64,000 bases of DNA from CADEED01 sp035701825 (lineage in GTDB: Bacteria > Pseudomonadota > Gammaproteobacteria > Steroidobacterales > Steroidobacteraceae). The stretch lies in assembly GCA_035701825.1 (NCBI GenBank), contig DASSRK010000119.1, positions 5,682 through 69,681 on the forward strand, written 5' to 3'. Within the stretch, counting starts at the first letter, position 1, and the number at the start of each line of letters is the position of its first letter. Positions 16,952-26,200 of the stretch are shown piece by piece. Made by a program: the position numbers and the translations under genes. The notes beneath the pieces are model-generated. The model was not told where the DNA came from, did not search any database, and saw nothing but the letters and a program-made list of their open reading frames with translations.

Positions 16952-17090
16952 CCCGGCTCACGCCCGGCTGGCGCGCTCCGCGTCGTAGCCGCGGACCACG
17001 CCCGCGACGCGGCTGTAGTTGGCGGTCACACCGGCGCGCGGCGCCGCTGCTGAAATCGCTGGCGGAGGAAGCGGCGCGCCTCGCCGCCGG

Positions 17091-17699
17091 CTAGCGAGTG
17101 CGGGCGAGCTTGGGGCCGCCGGCCGACTGCGCGGCGACCGTGGTGAACTTGAGGCCGAGCACCGTCGCGTAACCGCGAAAAACCACGTGGGTCCCTCGGG
17201 GATAGTGGTCTACCAGGCAGGGGACGAAGCCGTTCTGCCACGTGGTGAGCTCGCCGAATTCGTAGCGGCTGCAGGTCGCCGGCCGCCTGAAAAGCCGCGA
17301 CGCGGCCCCGCGATCCACCGCGATCGATTCGCGCACCGTCAGGATGCTCTCGCCCGTGCGCCCGAACAACCAGGTGGCCACGCCGCCGGCGCCATTGATG
17401 AACGCCGCCGCGCCCATGCCCAGTTGCAGCACCGCGATGACGACGATGCTCGACTTGGCCAGCGACCCGCCGAACCGGGCCTGCTGGGACTCGGTCAGCT
17501 GGCCAAAGCGCTTGTGGGCGTAGCCCGCGGCGCCGACCAGGTAGACCGCGCACAGGGCGCCGTACACGGTGCCGAACACCAACGTGCGCCGCGATGGGAT
17601 GAAATCGATCGGCACCGTCACGAGCGTCACGGCGAGGTTCACCACCATCAGCCAGATCGCCAGGCTGAACACCAGGTACGCCCGGGAGCGCGTGTTCAT
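17091..17699 (-). CDS. Membrane protein of unknown function
   Basis: 202 residues from ATG 17699. Three hydrophobic segments are visible: about 8-30 (VFSLAIWLMVVNLAVTLV), 40-58 (LVFGTVYGALCAVYLVGAA) and 82-100 (KSSIVVIAVLQLGMGAAAF). The second half is soluble with two Cys (TCSRYEF and VPCLVD) and no motif I recognise. The start codon is 22 bp downstream of the zapE stop on the same strand, so it is probably the last gene of the TetR-thiolase-SDR-ETFQO-ZapE group. No function can be proposed. Confidence 0.65.
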   Translation of the reverse strand: MNTRSRAYLVFSLAIWLMVVNLAVTLVTVPIDFIPSRRTLVFGTVYGALCAVYLVGAAGYAHKRFGQLTESQQARFGGSLAKSSIVVIAVLQLGMGAAAFINGAGGVATWLFGRTGESILTVRESIAVDRGAASRLFRRPATCSRYEFGELTTWQNGFVPCLVDHYPRGTHVVFRGYATVLGLKFTTVAAQSAGGPKLARTR

Positions 17700-17721
17700 G
17701 TCGCCTGCTGCGCGCCGACGT

Positions 17722-18831
17722 TCATGCCGCGCGGTGGGCGCGCGCGAGGTACTCGGCGCTCTGCATCTCGGTGAGCCGGCTCGCGGTGCGCTGGAATTCG
17801 AACTTGAGCTTCTCCCCCTTGTAGAGCTCGGCCGGCGCGGCCGCCGCGGAGATCACCACGTTCACGCCGCGGTCGTAGAACTCGTCGATCACCGAGATGA
17901 AGCGCCGCGCCGCGTTGTCCGCCGTGTCGTGCAGCACCGGGATGTTGCTGATGATCACCGACTGGTATTCGCTCGCGATCGCGATGTAGTCGGCGGCGCT
18001 GCGCGGGCCTTCGCAGAGCGCGGCGAAATCGAACCAGATGACGTTCTCGCTCTCGCGCAGCACCTTGATCTTGCGATGGTTGATGGTGATCGACCCGTCG
18101 GTCTCGACGTCGTCGTCGGACAGGTCGTCGAACAGGTCCTCGAGCTTCTTCTGTGTGTCCGCGGCGCCGGCGGCCAGGTAGATGGGCGCCGCGGTGAGCT
18201 GCCGCAGGCGGTAGTCGACGCCGCCGTCCACCGCCACGACGTCGCTGTGGCCCTCGATCAACGCGATGGTCGGCACGAAGCGCTCGCGCTGCAGCCCGTT
18301 CCGGTACAGGTCCTTGGGTTTCACGTTGGAGGTGAACACCAGCGCGACGCCGCGCTTGAGCAGCGCGCCGAACAGGCCGGCGAGGATCATGGCGTCGGCG
18401 ATGTCCGAGACGAACAGCTCGTCGAAGCAGATCACCTGCGCCTTCTTCGCGATCTTGTCGGCGACCCCCTCGAGCGGCGACTGCATGCCCTTGAGGCGCT
18501 TGAGGTCGGCGTGCACCTCCTGCATGAAGCGGTAGAAGTGGGTGCGGCGCTTCTGCGCGATCGTGAGGCTCGAGTAGAACAGGTCCATCAACCAGGTCTT
18601 GCCGCGGCCGACGCCGCCCCAGAGATAGACGCCGCGCGGTGCGCCGCCGTTGTCGCGCGTCAGGCCGCGCAGCAGTCGTTTGCCGAGCGGCGCCGAGGCG
18701 GCGGCCGCCAGCTCGGCGCGCAGCCGTTCGAGGTGGCGCAGCGCCTCGCGCTGCGCGGCATCGGTCGTGAAGCCGCGCTTGGCGACCTCGCGCGCGTAAA
18801 GCGCGCCGAGCACGTCGTTCGATGGGGTCAC
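17722..18831 (-). CDS. zapE: ZapE/AFG1-type ATPase
   Basis: 369 residues from GTG 18831, which overlaps the TGA of the upstream ETF-QO gene (GTGA). AFG1/ZapE P-loop protein: Walker A GGVGRGKT at residues 72-79, Walker B VICFDELFVSDIADAMIL, sensor-type ALVFTSNVKPKDLYRNGLQR, and the C-terminal region VVISAAAAPAELY with RTASRLTEMQS. In E. coli ZapE interacts with the Z-ring during constriction under stress; in mitochondria Afg1 helps respiratory-complex turnover. Coupling here to an electron-transfer flavoprotein oxidoreductase leans towards the respiratory side, but that is inference. Confidence 0.93.
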   Translation of the reverse strand: MTPSNDVLGALYAREVAKRGFTTDAAQREALRHLERLRAELAAAASAPLGKRLLRGLTRDNGGAPRGVYLWGGVGRGKTWLMDLFYSSLTIAQKRRTHFYRFMQEVHADLKRLKGMQSPLEGVADKIAKKAQVICFDELFVSDIADAMILAGLFGALLKRGVALVFTSNVKPKDLYRNGLQRERFVPTIALIEGHSDVVAVDGGVDYRLRQLTAAPIYLAAGAADTQKKLEDLFDDLSDDDVETDGSITINHRKIKVLRESENVIWFDFAALCEGPRSAADYIAIASEYQSVIISNIPVLHDTADNAARRFISVIDEFYDRGVNVVISAAAAPAELYKGEKLKFEFQRTASRLTEMQSAEYLARAHRAA

Positions 18832-20444
18832 AGCAGTTGGTAGTTCGGGCCGGATCCGCCCTCGGGCGTGGTCCAGTCGATGATCTGGTACGGGTCCTTG
18901 ATGTCGCAGGCCTTGCAGTGTACGCAGTTGGCGGCGTTGATCTGCAGTTTCTTGCCGCCGGCCCCGTCGTCGACCATCTCGTAGACCTGCGCCGGGCAGA
19001 AGCGCGTGCAGGGATTGCCGTACTCCTGCACGCAGCGCGTGGCGCAGATGCTGGTGTCGCGCACCTTGAGGTGCGGCGGCTGCACCTCGTCGTGCGCGGT
19101 GGTGGCGAAGAACACCGATGACAGCCGGTCGCGCGGCGGCAGGTCGCGATTCACCCACGTGCGGGTCGGTGAGTCGTACTCGTCGAGCTTGCCCATGGGG
19201 TAGGTGGCGCGGTTGCGCAGCGTCCAGGGCGTCGCGCCGCCCGCGACGCTCTCCAGCGCGGCATTCAACATGCCGGTGCGCAGGCCGAACTTGAAGCCGG
19301 GCTTGATGTTGCGCACCTCGCGCAGTTCCGCGACGGCTTCGGTCTTGCGCCATACCGCGTCGAACCCGATGCTGGTGCCGTTCTCGATGAAGTAGTCGGC
19401 CGCGGCCATGGCGCAGCGCATGGCCTGGTGAATGCCCTTGATCTTGGGCACGTTCAGCGTGCCGGCGGCGTCGCCGATGAGCACGGCGCCCGGCATCTCC
19501 AGCTTCGGCATCGACTGGAATCCGCCGGCGGAGATCGAGCGCGCGCCGGCGGAGAGGATCTCGCCGCCCTGCAGGAACGGGTGCATCGCGGGGTGATGCT
19601 TGAACTGCTGGAAGGCTTCGAAAGGAAAGAAGCGCGGGTCGCGGTAGTCGAGCCCGGTGACGAAGCCCACGTAGACACGGTTGTTGTCGAGGTGATAGAC
19701 GAAGCTGCCGCCGTAGGTGCGCGAATCCAGCGGCCAACCGACGCTGTGCTGCACCAGGCCCGGCGTCACGCGCCCGGGCGGCAGCTGCCAAAGCTCTTTC
19801 ATGCCGAGCGCATAGACCTGCGGATCGCATTTCTCGTCGAGCCGGTAGCGCCTGATCAGCACCTTGGCGAGGCTGCCGCGGCAACCCTCGGCGATCATGG
19901 TCAGGCGCGCGCGCACCTCGGGGCCCGGCGTGTAGTTAGGACCGCGCGAGCCGTCGTGCTGCACGCCCATGTCGCCGATCTGCACGCCCGCCACGGAGCC
20001 GTCGTCGTCGAACAGCGGCAGCGCGGCCGCGTAGCCGGCGAACACGTGCACGCCGAGGTTCTCGGCCTGTGCGCCGAGCCACTGCACCAGGCCGCCCAGC
20101 GAGATGATGAAGTTGCCCTCGTTGCGCAGGTAGCGCGGAATCCATGGCACCCGCGTGGCGCCGCGCCGGCCGAACCAGCGGAACTCGTCGTGGGTCACCG
20201 GGACGCAAATGGGCAGCGAGGCCTGGCGCCACTCGGGCAGCAACGCATCGAGCGGCCCGGGCTCGAGCACCGCGCCGGACAGGATGTGCGCGCCGAGCGA
20301 GGAGCCCTTCTCGAGCACGCAGATCTCCAGCTCGGGATTGCGCTGCTTGAGGCGGATGGCCGCGGCGAGACCGGCGGGACCGGCGCCGATCACGGCGACG
20401 TCGTACTCCATCACATCGCGGGTGGCGGGGCCGGGAGAGCTCAT
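18828..20444 (-). CDS. Electron transfer flavoprotein-ubiquinone oxidoreductase
   Basis: 538 residues from ATG 20444; another ATG at 20411 sits just before the FAD motif. It passes electrons from reduced ETF, fed by acyl-CoA dehydrogenases, to ubiquinone at the inner membrane. Seen: the FAD-binding VAVIGAGPAGLAAAIRL, EKGSSLGAHILSGAVLEPG, the second FAD region GAVLIGDAAGTLNVPKIKG, and at the C-terminus the 4Fe-4S site with Cys in CVQEYGNPCTRFCPA and NCVHCKACDIKDP. The protein ends in the usual GGSGPNYQ. It overlaps the SDR gene by ATGA upstream and zapE by GTGA downstream, so the three are translated as a unit. Confidence 0.96.
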   Translation of the reverse strand: MSSPGPATRDVMEYDVAVIGAGPAGLAAAIRLKQRNPELEICVLEKGSSLGAHILSGAVLEPGPLDALLPEWRQASLPICVPVTHDEFRWFGRRGATRVPWIPRYLRNEGNFIISLGGLVQWLGAQAENLGVHVFAGYAAALPLFDDDGSVAGVQIGDMGVQHDGSRGPNYTPGPEVRARLTMIAEGCRGSLAKVLIRRYRLDEKCDPQVYALGMKELWQLPPGRVTPGLVQHSVGWPLDSRTYGGSFVYHLDNNRVYVGFVTGLDYRDPRFFPFEAFQQFKHHPAMHPFLQGGEILSAGARSISAGGFQSMPKLEMPGAVLIGDAAGTLNVPKIKGIHQAMRCAMAAADYFIENGTSIGFDAVWRKTEAVAELREVRNIKPGFKFGLRTGMLNAALESVAGGATPWTLRNRATYPMGKLDEYDSPTRTWVNRDLPPRDRLSSVFFATTAHDEVQPPHLKVRDTSICATRCVQEYGNPCTRFCPAQVYEMVDDGAGGKKLQINAANCVHCKACDIKDPYQIIDWTTPEGGSGPNYQLL

Positions 20445-21208
20445 TTGGGCTGCATGCGGATCGCGCCGTCCAGGCGGATGGTTTCGCCGTTCAGGTACGC
20501 GATCTCGAACACGCTGGCGACCAGCGCCGCGAATTCCTCCGGTTTGCCGAGGCGCACCGGGAAGGGCACCTGCGCGGCCAGCGAGGCCTGCACGTTCTGC
20601 GGCATGCCCGCGAGCATTGGCGTCTCGAAGATGCCGGGCGCGATCGACACCACGCGGATGCCGAACATGGCGAATTCGCGCGCGATCGGCAGCGTCATCG
20701 CGGCGACCCCGGCCTTGGTGGCGGCGTACGCCGCCTGGCCGATCTGGCCTTCGAACGCGGCCACCGACGAGGTGTGGATGATGACGCCGCGTTCGCCGTC
20801 GGCGGTCGGCTGGTTGCGCTGCATGAGCGCGGCGGCCGTTTTGTCGCACAGGAAGGTGCCGACCAGGTTGATCTGCACCACGCGCGAGAAGAAATCGCCG
20901 GCCATCGGGCCGTTCTTGCCGAGCACGCGCCCGGCGCCGATCACGCCCGCGCAATTGACCAGCAGGTTGACGCCGCCCATCGCCGCGTGCGCCGCGTCCA
21001 TGGCGGAGCCGACCTCGGTCTCCGAGGTCACGTCGCACTTGGCGAAGCCGGCGCGCGGGCCGAGCGCCGCGGCCGCCGCCTGGCCGGGGCCTTCCTGGAT
21101 GTCTAACAAGGTGACGCGCCCGCCGGCGGCGACGATGTGGCGCGCCACCGCGTGGCCGAGGCCCGAGGCGCCGCCGGTGACGACCGCGCGCGCGTCAGCG
21201 ATTTTCAT
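20441..21208 (-). CDS. Short-chain dehydrogenase, probable 3-hydroxyacyl-CoA dehydrogenase (HSD10-like)
   Basis: 255 residues. Classical SDR: cofactor motif VVTGGASGLGHAVA, LLDIQEG with Asp selecting NAD, NCAGVIGAGRVLG, and the catalytic Ser-Tyr-Lys in TSSVAAFEGQIGQAAYAATKAG. The end LNGETIRLDGAIRMQP is typical of type II 3-hydroxyacyl-CoA dehydrogenases, which oxidise short or 2-methyl-branched 3-hydroxyacyl-CoAs in isoleucine and fatty-acid breakdown. A thiolase gene lies 80 bp upstream and ETF-QO overlaps downstream, which supports this role. The exact acyl substrate is inferred. Confidence 0.88.
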   Translation of the reverse strand: MKIADARAVVTGGASGLGHAVARHIVAAGGRVTLLDIQEGPGQAAAAALGPRAGFAKCDVTSETEVGSAMDAAHAAMGGVNLLVNCAGVIGAGRVLGKNGPMAGDFFSRVVQINLVGTFLCDKTAAALMQRNQPTADGERGVIIHTSSVAAFEGQIGQAAYAATKAGVAAMTLPIAREFAMFGIRVVSIAPGIFETPMLAGMPQNVQASLAAQVPFPVRLGKPEEFAALVASVFEIAYLNGETIRLDGAIRMQPK

Positions 21209-21288
21209 CGGGAGTCCCTGGTCGAGAGAAGAACGCGCGAAGCATAACTAACCGGCGGGTCTCCTTGATACTCGAGGCGGCTACCGGC

Positions 21289-22479
21289 TCAGGACGGCAC
21301 TTCGACCGCCAGCGCCGTCGCCTCGCCGCCGCCGATGCACAGCGAGGCCACGCCGCGTCCGCCGCCGCGCGCCCGCAGCGCATGCACCAGGGTCGCCACG
21401 ATGCGCGCGCCGGTGGCGCCGATCGGGTGCCCGAGCGCGCAGGCGCCGCCCAGGATGTTGGTGCGCGCGTGATCGAAGCCCACGTCGCGCATGGCGGCCA
21501 TGGTCACGGCGGCGAAGGCTTCGTTGACCTCGTAGAGGGCGGGATCCGAGGGCTTCCAGCCGAGCTGCGCCAGCAGCTTCTGGATGGCGCCGGCCGGCGC
21601 GGTGGTGAACCACTCGGGCTCGCGCGCGAAACTGGTGTAGCCCACGATCCTCGCGAGCGGCTGGAGGCCGCGACGGGCGGCCTCGGCCCCGGACATGAGC
21701 ACGGTGGCCGCCGCGCCATCGGAAATGGACGAAGAGGAGGCCGCGGTGACGGTGCCGTCCTTGCGGAAGGCCGGCTTGAGCGTGGCGATCTTGGCGAGGT
21801 CGACGGTGAATGGCGTCTCGTCGCGCTCCACCGTGGTCTCGCCCTTGCGCCCCTTGACGACGACGGGGGTGATCTCGGCCGCGAAGGCCCCGGAGTTCAC
21901 GGCCTCGAGCGCGCGCTGCGTCGATTCGGTGGCGAACGCGTCCTGGTCGGCGCGCGTGAAGCCGTACTTCTGCGCGGTGGCCTCGGCGAACGTGCCCATC
22001 ATCTGGCCGTCGAACGGGCTCTGCAGCCCGTCGAAGAACATGTGGTCGAGCACTTCGCCGTGGCCCATGCGCATGCCGGCGCGCGCCTTGGGAAGTAGAT
22101 AGGGAGCGTTGCTCATCGACTCGAGCCCGCCCGCCACCGCGACCGCGACGTCGCCGGCGCGCACCTGGTCGGCCGCCATCATGATGGCCTTCATGCCGGA
22201 GCCGCACATCTTGTTGACGGTGGTGGTGGGCACGCCCTGCGGCACGCCGGCGGCCAGCGCCGCCTGGCGCGCCGGGGCCTGGCCGAGGCCGGCCGACAGC
22301 ACGCAGCCCATGATGACTTCCTGCACGTCCGCGCCGGTCACGCGGGCAGCGGCCAGCGCGCCGCGGATCGCGGCGGCGCCGAGCTGCGGCGCGGTGGCGG
22401 GCGACAGCGCGCCCTGGAACGCGCCGATGGGCGTGCGCTGGGCCGAGACGATGACGACTGAATTGCCAGACTTGTCCAT
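21289..22479 (-). CDS. Acetyl-CoA C-acyltransferase (thiolase)
   Basis: 396 residues, degradative/biosynthetic thiolase I-II fold. The nucleophile is Cys92 in VNKMCGSGMKA, then His351 in GHPIGATGAR and Cys381 in SLCIGGGEA; the NEAF motif is in YEVNEAFAAV. It cleaves 3-ketoacyl-CoA, or condenses two acetyl-CoA, and with the adjacent SDR would finish short-chain or 2-methyl-branched acyl-CoA oxidation. It starts 16 bp after the TetR gene on the same strand, so the regulator is probably the first gene of its own operon. AtoB, PhaA and BktB alternatives are not separable by eye. Confidence 0.95.
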   Translation of the reverse strand: MDKSGNSVVIVSAQRTPIGAFQGALSPATAPQLGAAAIRGALAAARVTGADVQEVIMGCVLSAGLGQAPARQAALAAGVPQGVPTTTVNKMCGSGMKAIMMAADQVRAGDVAVAVAGGLESMSNAPYLLPKARAGMRMGHGEVLDHMFFDGLQSPFDGQMMGTFAEATAQKYGFTRADQDAFATESTQRALEAVNSGAFAAEITPVVVKGRKGETTVERDETPFTVDLAKIATLKPAFRKDGTVTAASSSSISDGAAATVLMSGAEAARRGLQPLARIVGYTSFAREPEWFTTAPAGAIQKLLAQLGWKPSDPALYEVNEAFAAVTMAAMRDVGFDHARTNILGGACALGHPIGATGARIVATLVHALRARGGGRGVASLCIGGGEATALAVEVPS

Positions 22480-22495
22480 TGAGATGCTCCGTCGA

Positions 22496-23152
22496 TCAAC
22501 CGCGGCCGCGCAGGCCGTGGTTGAAGAAGTCTATGAAACGCTCCGCGATCTGGTGCGGCTTGAGCGTCGCATCCTCGCGGTACCAGTGACCCATCCAGTT
22601 GAGCGCGCCGGCCAGCGCGAAGGCGGTCATGCGCGGATCGCAGCGGCGGATGGAACCGTCGGCGATGCCGGCCTCGATCAGCGCGCGCATGCGCTTGTCG
22701 ATGCCGGCCTTGAGCAGCTTGATGCGCCGGCTCATGGCGGCGCCGAGGTGCTGGTCCTCGGCGCGCAGCATGCACCAGCCGAAATTGCCGACGATGGCGG
22801 CGGCATAGCCCTGGATGAAGGCGAACAGCCGGTCGCGGGCCGGCCCGCCGGCGCGCTCGGCCTCGTCCAGCGAGGCCTGGATCTGCGCGAGCCCGGCGCG
22901 GAAGCACTCGAACAGGATGGCCTCCTTGTTCGGCACATATAAATAGAGTGTCGGCTTGGTGACCTTGAGGCTGGCGGCCAGGTCGTCGAGCGAGGTGTTG
23001 TGGTAGCCGCGCTCGCGGAATGCCCGCGCCGCAGCATGGATCACGGCCTCGCGCTTGAGCGCGTGCTCGTGGCGCGGGCGGCGGCGCGCCTCCCAGGGCG
23101 AGGCGGGGCGCAACTCCTTGCGGGGTCGGGATTTCGCGGTTGCGGCGGGCAT
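22496..23152 (-). CDS. TetR-family regulator of acyl-CoA catabolism
   Basis: 218 residues with a basic 25-residue N-terminal extension. The TetR helix-turn-helix at about 35-80 reads AVIHAAARAFRERGYHNTSL, DDLAASLKVTKPTLYLYVPNKEAIL. The C-terminal ligand domain contains MLRAEDQHLGAAMSRRI and the dimer helices up to GLRGRG. It heads the thiolase-SDR-ETFQO operon and is divergent from icmF with an 80-bp gap carrying two palindromes. TetR regulators in this setting usually sense acyl-CoA thioesters; the ligand is unknown. Autoregulation and control of icmF are inferred. Confidence 0.9.
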   Translation of the reverse strand: MPAATAKSRPRKELRPASPWEARRRPRHEHALKREAVIHAAARAFRERGYHNTSLDDLAASLKVTKPTLYLYVPNKEAILFECFRAGLAQIQASLDEAERAGGPARDRLFAFIQGYAAAIVGNFGWCMLRAEDQHLGAAMSRRIKLLKAGIDKRMRALIEAGIADGSIRRCDPRMTAFALAGALNWMGHWYREDATLKPHQIAERFIDFFNHGLRGRG

Positions 23153-23189
23153 GCGGGCGTCGTGGGGTCGTGCCAGAATCGGCCCGCCA

Positions 23190-23225
23190 TGTTACTGTGT
23201 GGTAACAAAACTTACCAGCCGGTAA
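23190..23225. promoter_or_regulatory. Two tandem palindromic operators between tetR and icmF
   Basis: Site 1 is TTACTGTGTGGTAA at 23192-23205, extendable to arms TGTTAC/GTAACA (23190-23207). Site 2 is TTACCAGCCGGTAA at 23212-23225. Both have TTAC/GTAA outer half-sites with the same 14-bp length, and their starts are exactly 20 bp apart, about two DNA turns, so two dimers would sit on the same face. Site 2 ends only 7 bases before the icmF ATG (23233), so binding would cover the transcription start or ribosome site. Assignment to the adjacent TetR protein is inferred. Confidence 0.75.
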
Positions 23226-23232
23226 TTTCCCC

Positions 23233-26200
23233 ATGAAGCCACCAGAGCCAGGAAGGCCGCTGCGATTCGTGTCGGCGGCGTCGCTGTTCGACGGCCACGA
23301 CGCGGCCATCAACATGATCCGCCGCCTGCTGCAGTCGGGCGGCGCCGAGGTCGTGCACCTCGGCCACAACCGCAGCGTCGCCGACATCGTGCGCGCGGCC
23401 ATCGCCGAGGACGCCGACGGCATCGCGGTCAGCAGCTACCAGGGCGGCCACAACGAATACTTCCGCTACATGATCGACATGCTGCGCGAGCTGGGCGCGG
23501 AGCACATCAAGGTGGTCGTGGGTGGCGGCGGCACCATCGCGCCCGCGGAGATCGCCGAGCTCGAAGCGTACGGCGTCGCGAAGATCTACACGCCGGAGGA
23601 CGGGCGGCGTCTCGGCCTGACCGGCATGATCGACGACGTGTTCGCGCGCATTGCCGGCGCGCAGCGGCCCGCGCCGGCGCCTGGATTGCCGTCGATCGAC
23701 TCGCTCGCGAAGGACAACGGCGGCGCGATCGCCCGCGCCATCACGCTGCTCGAGGGTGGCGACCCTGGCGACGGCAGCGAGGTCGAGGACCTGCGCCGCG
23801 CGCTGAGCGCCGCGGTCAGCGGCCAGCAGCTGGCGCCGGTGGTGGGCCTCACCGGCACCGGGGGCGCCGGCAAGAGCTCGCTCAACGACGAGCTGCTGCA
23901 ACGCTTCATCCGCCTGTTCCCCGAGCGCCGCATCGGCGTGGTGGCCATCGATCCGACGCGGCGTCGCTCCGGCGGCGCGCTGCTGGGCGACCGCATCCGC
24001 ATGAACTCGCTGGCTGCGCCGCAGGTGTTCATGCGCTCGCTCGCCACGCGCCGCCAGCACCTGGCGACCAGCGCCGTGCTGGCCGACGTGATCGCGCTGT
24101 ACCGCGCCGTCGGCTTCGACCTCATCGTGGTCGAGACCGCGGGCATCGGCCAGAGCGACACCGAGATCGTCGACCTCGTCGACCTGTCGATCTACGTCAT
24201 GACCGCGGAGTACGGCGCCGCGAGCCAGCTCGAGAAAATCGACATGCTCGACTTCGCCGACATGATCGTGTTGAACAAGTTCGAGAAGCGCGGCGCCGAG
24301 GATGCGCTGCGCGACGTGCGCAAGCAGTGGCGGCGCAATCACCCGGATCGCGCGCGGTTGCCCGACAGCGACGTGCCGGTGTTCCCCACCATCGCCAGCC
24401 GCTTCAACGACCCGGGCGTGAATCGATTGTTCATGGCCCTGGCTACCGCGCTGGAGCGCGAAGGCAACGCGCCTGGCCGCTGGACCTCGCGCGCGGGAGT
24501 TCCCGTGGCGCTCGAACCGCTCGAGTTCCGCTCGCGCGATCCGCTGATTCCCGCCGCGCGCACGCGTTACCTGGCGGAGATCGCGGCGCAGGGCCGCGAG
24601 GCGCATCGCCTGAACGCGGCACGCGTCGCGGCCGCGCAGCGCGCGCACGCGCACTACCAGTCACTGCAGGCGCTCGGCGACACGCAATTGCCGGCGCCGC
24701 TGGCGCCCGCGCCTGAAGAGGGCGGCGACGCCCTCGGTGCGCTGCGCGGCGCCTACAACCGCGCGCTGCAGGAGATCGGCGCCGAAGGCGTGGGCGCGCT
24801 GCGCGCCTGGCCGCAGCGCCTGGCCGGCATCCGTTCGCCCGAATATTCCTACCCGGTGCGCGGACGCGAAGTGCGTGGCGCCAACTACACCGAATCGCTG
24901 AGCCACAGCCAGTTGCCCAAGCTCGCCGCTCCGCGACTCGAGGCCTGGGGCGAGGTGCTGCGTTTCATCCAGGACGAAAACCTGCCGGGCGCGCCGCCGT
25001 ATACCGGCGGGGTCTATCCATACCGGCGCGAGGAAGAAGACCCGACGCGCATGTTCGCGGGTGAAGGTGCGCCCGAGCGCACCAACCGCCGCTTCCACTA
25101 CCTGGCGGCGGGCCACGAGGCCACGCGCCTGTCCACCGCGTTCGATTCGACCACGCTGTACGGCGAGGACCCGGACACGCGCCCCGACATCTTCGGACGC
25201 ACCGGCAATTCGGGCGTGTCGATCGCGACGCTCGACGACATGAAGAAGCTGTATTCGGGCTTCGACCTGAACGCGCCGACCACCTCGGTGTCGATGACCA
25301 TCAATGGCCCGGCGCCGATGATCCTCGCGATGTTCATGAACACCGCCATCGACCAGCGCGTGGAGCGCCACCTGCGCTCCGCGGGACGCTGGGAGGCGGC
25401 GCGGGAAGCGCTGGCGCGAGCCGGAGTCGTACAGCCTGTCTATCGCGGCGAGCTGCCGCCGGGTCATGACGGCACGGGTCTCGGGCTGCTCGGCACCAGC
25501 AGTCGCAAGCTGGTCGAGCTCGGCGTGCTCGCGGACGAGGAGTACCGGCAACTGCGGGCCGCTGCGCTCTCCGCGGTGCGCGGCACCGTGCAGGCCGACA
25601 TCCTCAAGGAGGACCAGGCGCAGAACACCTGCATATTCTCCACGGAGTTCGCGCTGCGCATGATGGGCGACGTGCAGCAGTTCTTCACCGAGCAACAGGT
25701 GCGTAATTTCTACTCGGTGTCGATCTCCGGCTATCACATCGCCGAGGCCGGCGCGAACCCGATCACGCAGCTCGCGTTCACGCTCGCCAATGGCTTCACC
25801 ATCGTCGAGTACTACCTGGCGCGTGGCATGAGGATCGACGACTTCGCGCCGAACCTGTCGTTCTTCTTCTCCAACGGCATGGACGCCGAGTACGCGGTGA
25901 TCGGCCGCGTCGCGCGGCGCATCTGGGCGCGCGCGATGAAGGACCTCTACAGGGCCGGCCCGCGCAGCCAGATGCTGAAGTACCACATCCAGACTTCGGG
26001 CCGCAGCCTGCATTCGCGCGAGATCCAGTTCAACGACATCCGCACCACGCTGCAGGCCATGTACGCGCTGTTCGACAACTGCAACTCGCTGCACACCAAC
26101 GCCTACGACGAGGCCCTGACTACCCCCACGGAAGAGAGCGTGCGGCGCGCGGTCGCGATCCAGCTCATCATCAACCGCGAGCTCGGGCTCAACAAGATCC

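Noticed and set aside
16952..17090. Short peptide tails on both strands in the gap after scoB (minus strand ...SRVAGVVRGYDAERASRA, plus strand ...LLKSLAEEAARLAAG)
   Set aside because: They look like possible ends of lost genes but are too short and lack family similarity or a start, so no pseudogene is called.
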